Assembly (NCBI GenBank): GCA_016176405.1
Contig: JACOXG010000001.1
Location: 1 to 48,249, forward strand
Direction: 5' to 3'
DNA: 48,249 nt
Source: Candidatus Daviesbacteria bacterium
Lineage (GTDB): Bacteria; Patescibacteriota; Microgenomatia; Daviesbacterales; UBA10151
The notes beneath the pieces are model-generated. The model worked only from the letters and a program-made list of their open reading frames with translations, did no database searches and was not told the DNA's origin. How positions within the stretch are numbered: the first letter of the stretch is position 1; every line of letters begins with the position of its first letter. Made by a program: the position numbers and the translations under genes. Below are positions 23,930 through 30,011 of this stretch, piece by piece.

Positions 23930-24289
23930 ATGAAAAATTATGCAGGATTTTGGAGAAGATTCGCTGCTTGGTTTATCGATGGGCTCATTTTTTGGGTTAT
24001 TTCAGCGATTAGTAGAAACAATTTCCCCCTCTTAGTTTATGTTTTAATGTTAGCTTATGCTACTTGGATGCTTGGAGCTTATGGAGCAACAATTGGCAAA
24101 ATGGTTATGAAAATAAAAGTAACTAAAGAAAATGGAAGTAAGCTGACTTACTCTAATGCATTAGTAAGAGAATTATCTAAACTGTTATCAGGTATAGTTT
24201 TTGGTCTTGGATACTTATGGATGATTTGGGATAGTAAAAAACAAACTTGGCATGACAAGATTGCTAAAACCGTGGTAGTGAGAAGCTAA
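23930..24289 (+). CDS. RDD family membrane protein
   Basis: 119 residues: MKNYAGFWRRFAAWFIDGLI carries the R..A...D pattern that names the RDD family, two to three TM helices follow, and IGKMVMKIKVTKENGSKLTY plus LWMIWDSKKQTWHDKIAKTV are typical for the C-terminal part. Function is unknown for most members; a transport or membrane-assembly role is suspected. GATAAT ends 5 nt before the ATG. It converges with the slipin gene, 1 nt apart. Confidence 0.88.
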   Translation: MKNYAGFWRRFAAWFIDGLIFWVISAISRNNFPLLVYVLMLAYATWMLGAYGATIGKMVMKIKVTKENGSKLTYSNALVRELSKLLSGIVFGLGYLWMIWDSKKQTWHDKIAKTVVVRS

Positions 24290-24290
24290 T

Positions 24291-25034
24291 TTACTTTAAA
24301 AGTTTTTTTAAACCTGATAAGACTTCTGCTGGGAGGGTAAAGATCACAGTGTTACCTGCTTTGGTTCCTGCAGCCTCAATTGTTTGTAAAGTTCTAAGTG
24401 AAATTGCCCCATTTGCCATATTGGCCATGGCTTTTTTCAAATTCTCTGAGGCAGATAATTCTCCCTGAGCCCTAATCACAGCTGCTCTTCTTTCTCTTTC
24501 TGCCTGAGCTTGTTTGGCCATCACCAGCTTCATATCAGCTGGTAACTCAATATCCTGCATTTTTATGGAAACCACATTAATACCCCACTCTGCAGTTTCT
24601 TTATCCACCAAAGCTTTAATTTGTTCAGCAACCTTTTCTCTTTCTGTTAAAACTGTATCTAATTCCACTCCACCTACCACATCACGTAGCGCAGTTTGAG
24701 CATATTGAGCCACAGCATATTCGAAGTCTTGAATTTTTAAAACAGCATCATCTGGCTTTTCAACTTGAAAATAAACCACAGCATTTATCCCAACAGGCAC
24801 ATTATCTTTGGTAATCACTTCTTGTTTGGGAATATCCAAGGTGGTAATTCTCAAATCTACCCTAATTAATCTTTGAATAAAGGGAATAACTATTCTTAGT
24901 CCAGGAGATAAAATTCCGCTAAATGTTCCCAAAGTTAAAACAACCCCTCTTTCGTATTGATCAATAATTTTAATACCAGAAATTAGAATTAAACCTAAAA
25001 CTGCCAGTAATATATAGAACACCCAAGCTTCCAT
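24291..25034 (-). CDS. slipin / SPFH (band 7) family protein
   Basis: 247 residues, stomatin-like: an N-terminal TM helix (YILLAVLGLILISGIKII), then the SPFH domain with YERGVVLTLGTFSGILSPGL, DLRITTLDIPKQEVITKDNV, FEYAVAQYAQTALRDVVGGV, EWGINVVSIKMQDIELPADM, and a C-terminal coiled coil AKQAQAERERRAAVIRAQGE. Slipins organise membrane microdomains and are often paired with an NfeD protease; none is adjacent here. TATATT ends 7 nt before the ATG. Confidence 0.95.
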   Translation of the reverse strand: MEAWVFYILLAVLGLILISGIKIIDQYERGVVLTLGTFSGILSPGLRIVIPFIQRLIRVDLRITTLDIPKQEVITKDNVPVGINAVVYFQVEKPDDAVLKIQDFEYAVAQYAQTALRDVVGGVELDTVLTEREKVAEQIKALVDKETAEWGINVVSIKMQDIELPADMKLVMAKQAQAERERRAAVIRAQGELSASENLKKAMANMANGAISLRTLQTIEAAGTKAGNTVIFTLPAEVLSGLKKLLK

Positions 25035-25041
25035 TAGCTGG

Positions 25042-25047
25042 AATATA
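25042..25047 (-). promoter_or_regulatory. -10 hexamer of the slipin gene
   Basis: TATATT on the minus strand, 7 nt before ATG 25034. Confidence 0.45.
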
Positions 25048-25060
25048 TCAGATTATCAGC

Positions 25061-25089
25061 TTGACTTCAATTCAGTAAAAAGTTAAAAT
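25061..25089 (+). promoter_or_regulatory. nusA promoter TTGACT-17-TAAAAT
   Basis: -35 TTGACT 25061-25066 and -10 TAAAAT 25084-25089 with a 17-bp spacer. It gives a leader of about 145 nt before nusA, unlike the leaderless genes nearby. Confidence 0.6.
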
Positions 25090-25116
25090 ATTCCTGGTTA
25101 ATAATCCAATTGACTG

Positions 25117-25160
25117 AAAGGTGGGCTAGTCCCACCTTTTCTTTTAGCTCTGCTAAAAGA
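25117..25160 (+). promoter_or_regulatory. tandem hairpins in the nusA leader
   Basis: Hairpin 1 is AAAGGTGGG-CTAGT-CCCACCTTT (25117-25139) followed by TTCTTTT. Hairpin 2 is TCTTTTAGC-TCT-GCTAAAAGA (25140-25160). The first looks like a Rho-independent terminator, so this may be an attenuator controlling nusA-infB. ACTGAAAGG of arm 1 recurs at the nusA Shine-Dalgarno (about 25230). Confidence 0.5.
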
Positions 25161-25162
25161 AA

Positions 25163-25227
25163 TAACCAAGTAACAAATAACAAGTACCAAATATTTGGAA
25201 ACTTGGAATTTGTAATTTGGAACTTAC
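25163..25227. repeat. inverted repeat R3, copy 2 (before nusA)
   Basis: Related to 19216-19285: CCAAGTAACAAATAACAAGT on the left faces ACTTGGAATTTGTAATTTGG on the right. It ends just before the nusA ribosome-binding site. Confidence 0.6.
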
Positions 25228-25242
25228 GACTGAAAGGAGTTT

Positions 25243-26106
25243 ATGGCACAAGCTAGAACTGAATTTGCAGCTGCTTTAAATCAAATAGCCTCTGAAAAAG
25301 GAGTGGATGTAGAAGTGGTCTTAGATGCCATCCGCCAGGCAGCTTTGGCTGCTTATAAAAAAGATTTAGTTTTAAGAAATGAAATAGTGCCTGAGGATTT
25401 TGAAGAATATACCTCTGAGGTTGATCCGGTGAGTGGAGAGATTAGAATTTTCCATAAAAAAGATAATGTTACTCCACCAGGCTTTGCCAGAATTGCCGCC
25501 TCGATTGCCAAACAGGTGATTATGCAAAGATTAAATGAGGCAGAAAGAGATGCCATATTAAGTGAATATGCTTCTAAAGTTGGTACCATTATTTCTGGAG
25601 TGATTCAAAGGCAAGAAGGTAATACTTTTTTTGTGGATTTAGGTCGAGCTGAGGGAGTATTACCACCTTCTGAACAAGTTCATACAGAAATTTATTCTCA
25701 AAATCAAAGATTAAAATTTTTTATCAAGGAAATTAGAGAAGGAGGTAGGGGTTCTGAGGTAGTAGTGTCTCGCTCTGATCCTGGTTTGGTCAAGGCTCTT
25801 TTTGCCATGGAAGTGCCAGAGATTGCCTCGGGTGCAGTGGAAATAAAGGTGATTGCCAGAGAGGCTGGTTCCAGAACTAAGGTGGCTGCCATCTCCACTC
25901 AAGAAGGAGTTGATCCGGTGGGATCTCTGGTGGGCCAAAAAGGAGTTAGAGTTCAGGCGGTAATGAGTGAGCTGGGCGAGGAAAGAATAGACATTATTTC
26001 TTATTCAGAAGACCCGGCCAGATTTATAGCAGCCTCTTTATCCCCTGCCAAGGATATTCAAGTTAAATTAAATGAGACAGATAAAGTTATCCTTGGCTAT
26101 AGGTAA
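25243..26106 (+). CDS. nusA: transcription factor NusA, N-terminal part (frame broken in KH2)
   Basis: 287 residues holding the NusA N-terminal domain (MAQARTEFAAALNQIASEKG, AIRQAALAAYKKDLV), the S1 domain (GTIISGVIQRQEGNTFFVDL) and KH1 (GVDPVGSLVGQKGVRVQAVM, ERIDIISYSEDPARFI). The frame then reads KLNETDKVILGYR and stops. The KH2 continuation LSLAIGKGGQNVRLAAKLTG is in the +1 frame of the next entry. Compared with other NusA, about 10 residues (the ATVIVPDYQ-like strand) are missing at the junction, fitting a deletion of about 29 nt. AAAGGAG precedes the ATG. NusA controls pausing and termination. Confidence 0.9.
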   Translation: MAQARTEFAAALNQIASEKGVDVEVVLDAIRQAALAAYKKDLVLRNEIVPEDFEEYTSEVDPVSGEIRIFHKKDNVTPPGFARIAASIAKQVIMQRLNEAERDAILSEYASKVGTIISGVIQRQEGNTFFVDLGRAEGVLPPSEQVHTEIYSQNQRLKFFIKEIREGGRGSEVVVSRSDPGLVKALFAMEVPEIASGAVEIKVIAREAGSRTKVAAISTQEGVDPVGSLVGQKGVRVQAVMSELGEERIDIISYSEDPARFIAASLSPAKDIQVKLNETDKVILGYR

Positions 26107-26578
26107 AGGTGGACAAAATGTCAGATTGGCTGCCAAATTAACAGGATATAAAATAGATATTGAGGGTGCAGAAGAACCAGAAGTTAGTGAAGAGGAAAAA
26201 TCACAAGATGTCATTCTGGGGAGCGAAGCGACTCCAGAATCAAAGAAAGATTCTGGACAAGCCAGAATGACAGATGAAGAGGGAACTGGAGAGAAGAAAG
26301 AAGAACCTCAAGGTGGATCACAAGCTCCTGCTGATGATACCAAGGCCAAACAGCTCCCAGCTGAAGAAACTACAGCTGAGGAGGAAAAAGCAGAAGCAAC
26401 TGATCCTAGTAAAACCACTGGAGAAGCTGTAGCTGAGGCTGTTGAAGAAAATATTACAGAGGCAATGCAAGAAGAATCCAAAGGTGGAGAACTTCAGGAA
26501 GAAGAAAAAGTTGATGAACCCAAAGCAGCAGCTGATGCAGAAAAAGACATAGAAGAAGCAGATAAAACAGGGAAGTGA
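26072..26578 (+). CDS. nusA: NusA C-terminal part: KH2 and acidic tail (frameshifted fragment)
   Basis: A separate reading from ATG 26072, but the first codons are out of frame with any real protein. From LSLAIGKGGQNVRLAAKLTG (about residue 6) on it is the second KH domain of NusA. A long Glu/Ala/Lys tail (about residues 35-168) follows and is unusual in NusA. Inside the tail VILGSEATPESKKDSGQARM is encoded by a GTCATTCTGG...CCAGAATGAC palindrome. It is probably the downstream half of one nusA gene split by a deletion or by an assembly error, not an independent gene. Confidence 0.75.
   Translation: MRQIKLSLAIGKGGQNVRLAAKLTGYKIDIEGAEEPEVSEEEKSQDVILGSEATPESKKDSGQARMTDEEGTGEKKEEPQGGSQAPADDTKAKQLPAEETTAEEEKAEATDPSKTTGEAVAEAVEENITEAMQEESKGGELQEEEKVDEPKAAADAEKDIEEADKTGK
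26208..26272. repeat. GTCATTCTG palindrome inside the nusA tail
   Basis: GTCATTCTGGGGAGCGAAGC at the left and GGACAAGCCAGAATGACA at the right are inverted ends of a common dispersed repeat, kept in frame in the acidic tail. Confidence 0.6.
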
Positions 26579-26605
26579 AATGATGAAGCAATCTGAATCA
26601 TGTAG

Positions 26606-26671
26606 GAGATCCTTCGTCGCTTCGCTCCTCAGGATGACAAACTGCGTTTGGAAATTATACGCAGTTTGTCA
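26606..26671. repeat. GATCCTTCGTCGCTTCGC repeat plus 13-bp hairpin between nusA and infB
   Basis: 26606-26638 is an AGGAGCGAAGCGACGAAGG-type dispersed repeat. It runs into a perfect 13-bp stem, TGACAAACTGCGT (26635-26647) with ACGCAGTTTGTCA (26659-26671) and an 11-nt loop, ending 14 nt before the infB ATG. It could be a processing site or just a mobile palindrome. Confidence 0.6.
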
Positions 26672-26685
26672 AATAAACCTAAACT

Positions 26686-28128
26686 ATGGAACAAGCACGA
26701 CCACCAATAATAACAATCCTTGGCCATGTTGATCATGGTAAAACTACTTTACTAGATTATATTCGCAAAACTTCTGTAGCTGCCAAAGAACACGGCGGAA
26801 TTACCCAACACATTGGTGCTTACCAAATAACTCATAACTCAAAACCCATCACCTTCATAGACACTCCAGGTCATGCTGCTTTTGAGAAAATGAGATCAAG
26901 AGGAGCAAAAGTGGCTGATATTGCCATATTAGTGGTGGCAGCAGATGATGGGGTAATGCCACAAACTTCTGAGGCTATCAAACATATTCAAGAGGCTAAA
27001 GTGCCTCTAGTTGTGGCAGTAAACAAAATAGATCTTCCTGGAATAAATATAAAAGTACAAATGGAAAAGATTAAAAAACAACTATCAGATAGAGATGTTA
27101 AGTTAGAAGAATATGGAGGAGATACACCACTGGTGCCTATTTCTGCCAAAACTGGAGAAGGAGTGGATAAACTTTTGGAAACAATTGAACTGGTGGCTGA
27201 GCTGCACGAGCTTAAAGCTGATCCACAAGCTCAGGTTGCAGGTGTGGTAATTGAGGCCATGTTAGATAAATTTAAAGGTCCAGTGGCCACAATTTTAGTC
27301 AGAAACGGAACTTTAAACAAAGGAGATCAAATTATGCTAGGTGGAATTAAAGGAAAAATTAGAGGTATGTTTGATTTTAATATGAAAGCAATTACTGAAG
27401 CAGGTCCTTCAACTCCTGTTGAAATATTAGGTCTAGAAGCTGTTCCATCAGTAGGGGCAAAATTAGGTGAAGAACCCAAAGAGATGGAAAAAGCACAAGT
27501 TCAAAGTTTAGTGGATAAATTAAAACAGGGAGAAAATAAAACATTAAAATTAGTGATTAAAGCTGATAAACAAGGATCTTTAGAAGCAATCCAGGCTGGG
27601 TTGGAAAAACATAATGATGAGCGTAGAGTAGTAGAATTTAAATTTTTGGGAACAGGGGATATTGTTGAGGATAATGTCAAACTTGCTTCCTCCACAGGAT
27701 CAATTGTGATTGGGTTTAATATCAAAGTTTTACCAGCTGCTCAGAAATTGGCTGATACCGACCATGTTTTAATAAGAACCTACCTTATTATATATGAGTT
27801 ATTAGAAGAGATGGAGGAAGTGATAGAGGGATTAATAAAGGTAGGGCAAGTTGAGGAGGTTTTGGGAAAGGCTAAGATTATTGCTGAGTTTCCACACGGG
27901 AAAGAAAGAATTGCAGGGAGCAGGATCGTAGAAGGATCAATTGCCAAAGGGCAAAGAATTAGAGTTGTAAGGGAGGATACTATTATTGGTGAGACTAAAT
28001 TAAAATCTTTAAGAAAAGTTAAAGAAGAGGTAAATAAAGTGGAAAAAGGTAATGATTGTGGGATGCTATTTGAGCCTCAATTAGATTTCCAAATTGGAGA
28101 TACAGTTGAGTCCTTTAGAGTTATATAA
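26686..28128 (+). CDS. infB: translation initiation factor IF-2 (compact form)
   Basis: 480 residues starting almost directly at the G domain: PPIITILGHVDHGKTTLLDY (G1), GGITQHIGAYQI (G2), FIDTPGHAAFEKMRSRGA (G3), VAVNKIDLPG (G4), ISAKTGEGVDKLLE (G5). Domains II, III and IV follow, ending with the fMet-tRNA-binding part (GSRIVEGSIAKGQRIRVVRE, then CGMLFEPQLDFQIGDTVESF). The long N-terminal region of E. coli IF-2 (about 390 residues) is absent, as in other reduced genomes. Second gene of the nusA locus. No Shine-Dalgarno is visible. Confidence 0.96.
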   Translation: MEQARPPIITILGHVDHGKTTLLDYIRKTSVAAKEHGGITQHIGAYQITHNSKPITFIDTPGHAAFEKMRSRGAKVADIAILVVAADDGVMPQTSEAIKHIQEAKVPLVVAVNKIDLPGINIKVQMEKIKKQLSDRDVKLEEYGGDTPLVPISAKTGEGVDKLLETIELVAELHELKADPQAQVAGVVIEAMLDKFKGPVATILVRNGTLNKGDQIMLGGIKGKIRGMFDFNMKAITEAGPSTPVEILGLEAVPSVGAKLGEEPKEMEKAQVQSLVDKLKQGENKTLKLVIKADKQGSLEAIQAGLEKHNDERRVVEFKFLGTGDIVEDNVKLASSTGSIVIGFNIKVLPAAQKLADTDHVLIRTYLIIYELLEEMEEVIEGLIKVGQVEEVLGKAKIIAEFPHGKERIAGSRIVEGSIAKGQRIRVVREDTIIGETKLKSLRKVKEEVNKVEKGNDCGMLFEPQLDFQIGDTVESFRVI

Positions 28129-28136
28129 TTCCCTCC

Positions 28137-28410
28137 TGTCATTCTGAGCGTAGCGAAGAATCTCTATATTTATTCTATATACAATTTCTTTCACGCTTTT
28201 GTAACCAAAAGCGTGGGAAAAGTTTTTTTGCTGAAAGTCGGACTACTCGTCAGATTTTTCTGATCGGGGGCTCACCCCCTCGGATATTCATCCCGATAAA
28301 TCGGGATTCAGTATCCGGTTCCCCCTGATAGAAAAATCTTCCTCGTTTAACGTCCTTTGTTTCTAAGCAAAAATTTAGGAAAATTTAACGCCCTTGGTAT
28401 CAATGCAAAA
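28137..28410. repeat. structured repeat element R1, copy B, with GTCATTCTGAGCG flank
   Basis: Fills most of the 337-bp gap between infB and the DHH-like gene. A GTCATTCTGAGCG/GCGAAGAATCTCTA flank (28139-28174), shared with copy C, precedes the element. P1 is CACGCTTTT-GTAACC-AAAAGCGTG (28192-28215, perfect 9 bp). P2 is AGATTTTTCT 28252-28261 with AGAAAAATCT 28330-28339. ATC+G5 (28263-28270) pairs with C5-T-GAT (28321-28329). P4 is CGGATA 28281-28286 with TATCCG 28312-28317 and holds an extra perfect stem TCCCGAT/ATCGGGA (28291-28306). P2 has a sequence unlike copy A but still pairs. Confidence 0.72.
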
Positions 28411-28465
28411 ATAAATAGAATCACTTGATTTTTATGGGCTATTGAGATAGAATAGCCTCATCATA

Positions 28466-29464
28466 ATGAAATACGATAGTCAATTAGTAGAGCTTAAAAA
28501 TTTATTGCCTAATGCTAAAAATGTTTTAATTGCCTTACCTGCTGGGGCAGATATTGATAAGTTAGCCTCAGCTTTGAGTCTATTTTTAGTACTAAATGCT
28601 CAGGGGAAAGAGGTAACTGTTGTTTCAGATGATATCCCCACAGTGTCTCAAGCTCATTTATTCGGTATAGATCATATTCAAAAAAATCTGCCTTCCGGAG
28701 TTGGTGGTAATTTAACTTTAACCTTAGAAGGAGTGGCTGCCTCAGATGGGACAGTACCTGCTTTGGAAAAACTAGATTGGTTTGCAGAAGGGGCTAATTT
28801 AAACTTGGTTTTTCATGTCCTGCCTGGCCAAACTTTTCAGCCCGCAGGAATAATTCCTAAATATCAAGGCTCAGGTTTTAATTTAATTTTTGTGATTGGA
28901 GCTGCCAATTTAGATTCTTTAGGTTCAGTCTACAGAAGTAATACTCAAGCTTTTTCCGGAGTTCATATTGTCAATATTGATAATCAAAACAATACTTCTT
29001 TTGGGCAAACTAATGTGGTGGATACTACTGCTTCGTCTGTATCTGAGGTAATGACAAACCTAATGAGTGATTTAGGCTTAAATTTAGATGCAGATTCTGC
29101 TAGTAATCTGTTGGTGGGAATTTTTGAAGCAACTGCAAATTTGACTCAAAAGGCTACTGCGGATACTTATATGGTGGTGGCTAATTTGCTTCGAGCAGGT
29201 GGTAAAAAGCCAGGGACTATAGTTGGAGCACAACCAGTTAGTCAACCAGTGTTTCCAACTCAGCCTGGCGGATTAGATTTATCTGCTTTAATACCCAAAG
29301 AACCCTTCGCACAGCCTACAGCAGAGTATACCACTCCACCAGTGGTACCGGTTGATACCCAATCCTCACCTGAGGAAAGGCCAATGGAAGAAGGGGTTAT
29401 TTCTGAAACCCCAGAACCAGATTGGTTAACCCCTAAAATATTTAAAGGGACTTCAATAGGCTAA
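28466..29464 (+). CDS. degenerate DHH-family phosphoesterase-like protein
   Basis: 332 residues with the NrnA/RecJ-like DHH fold outline: a first strand and helix IALPAGADIDKLASALSLFL, EVTVVSDDIP, then IVNIDNQNNTSFGQTNVVDT, where active enzymes have NIDHHxxNxxFG, and TTASSVSEVMTNLMSDLGLN, LLVGIFEATANLTQKATADT. The DHH triad is replaced (NIDNQ) and the first Asp-rich motif is also lost, so it should not bind catalytic metals. A Pro-rich tail (about 255-332) replaces the DHHA1 domain. The place between infB and rpsO is where bacteria often carry nrnA. A TAGAAT ends 12 nt before the ATG. Confidence 0.7.
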   Translation: MKYDSQLVELKNLLPNAKNVLIALPAGADIDKLASALSLFLVLNAQGKEVTVVSDDIPTVSQAHLFGIDHIQKNLPSGVGGNLTLTLEGVAASDGTVPALEKLDWFAEGANLNLVFHVLPGQTFQPAGIIPKYQGSGFNLIFVIGAANLDSLGSVYRSNTQAFSGVHIVNIDNQNNTSFGQTNVVDTTASSVSEVMTNLMSDLGLNLDADSASNLLVGIFEATANLTQKATADTYMVVANLLRAGGKKPGTIVGAQPVSQPVFPTQPGGLDLSALIPKEPFAQPTAEYTTPPVVPVDTQSSPEERPMEEGVISETPEPDWLTPKIFKGTSIG

Positions 29465-29486
29465 TCCTTGCATATTCTTAATATGC

Positions 29487-29515
29487 TTGCATATCCCAAC
29501 ATTTTCTGATAGAAT
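29487..29515 (+). promoter_or_regulatory. rpsO promoter TTGCAT-17-TAGAAT
   Basis: TTGCAT 29487-29492 and TAGAAT 29510-29515, 17-bp spacer, giving a leader of about 135 nt. Confidence 0.55.
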
Positions 29516-29531
29516 ACTCCCAAATAAGAAC

Positions 29532-29641
29532 CTGCTTCGCGCTTCACTATGAATTATTTTAGTTCGCGCTCGCAGAACCTTGCCTTTTTGACTTTGTCAA
29601 AAACGTTAAATTAAGGACGACTTTGGCATCAAAGTTGTTCC
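29532..29641 (+). promoter_or_regulatory. structured rpsO leader (candidate S15 autoregulatory site)
   Basis: Three hairpins in a row. I: CTGC/GCAG, GCGC/GCGC and ACTA/TAGT stems separated by regular TTC/TC internal loops (29532-29575). II: TTTTTGAC-TTT-GTCAAAAA (29585-29603). III: GGACGACTTTG-GCAT-CAAAGTTGTTCC (29615-29641), just before AAGGA (29645-29649). S15 represses its own mRNA through leader structures in several bacteria; this one is inferred by position. Confidence 0.5.
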
Positions 29642-29656
29642 AGAAAGGATATTAAG

Positions 29657-29926
29657 ATGCCACTTGATCCAAAGATTAAGCAGAAAATAATTAAAGAGTT
29701 TGCCACCAAAAGTGGTGATACAGGCTCCCCTGAAGTTCAAGTAGCCCTTTTAACAGAACAGATTAAAAATCTTACCACACATTTAAAAGAGCATACACAT
29801 GATGTTCACTCTCGAAGAGGACTGCTATCTATGGTTAACAAAAGAAGAAGACTATTGCAATATCTTGCCAAAAAGGATGCGGAAAGATATACAATGGTAA
29901 TTGATAAGTTAGGGTTAAGTAAGTAA
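29657..29926 (+). CDS. rpsO: 30S ribosomal protein S15
   Basis: 89 residues, a complete S15: [60 protein letters not shown] and [20 protein letters not shown]. It binds 16S rRNA helices 20-22 early in small-subunit assembly. It is preceded by a structured leader with AAGGA and followed by a long hairpin and pnp, the classical rpsO-pnp pair. Confidence 0.97.
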   Translation: MPLDPKIKQKIIKEFATKSGDTGSPEVQVALLTEQIKNLTTHLKEHTHDVHSRRGLLSMVNKRRRLLQYLAKKDAERYTMVIDKLGLSK

Positions 29927-29934
29927 CAAGAGAG

Positions 29935-30004
29935 GAAAAATTTGGGGATTGCAAAGAGTTAGTTAGAAAACTAATTACCTCTTACACAGTTTCCAAATTT
30001 CCTC
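29935..30004 (+). promoter_or_regulatory. long rpsO-pnp intercistronic hairpin
   Basis: GAGGAAAAATTTGG pairs with CCAAATTTCCTC (two bulged A), with inner stems AAGAG/CTCTT and TTAGTT-AGAA-AACTAA. The same place in E. coli holds the RNase III-cleaved hairpin by which PNPase controls its own mRNA. A like role here is inference. Confidence 0.5.
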
Positions 30005-30011
30005 AAAAAAT

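Noticed and set aside
29521-29641. rpsO leader as a decayed fourth copy of element R1
   Set aside because: A few short matches (GGCATCAA, AACCTTGCC) exist but the G5/C5 core and P4 stem are missing; the similarity is within chance for such short motifs.
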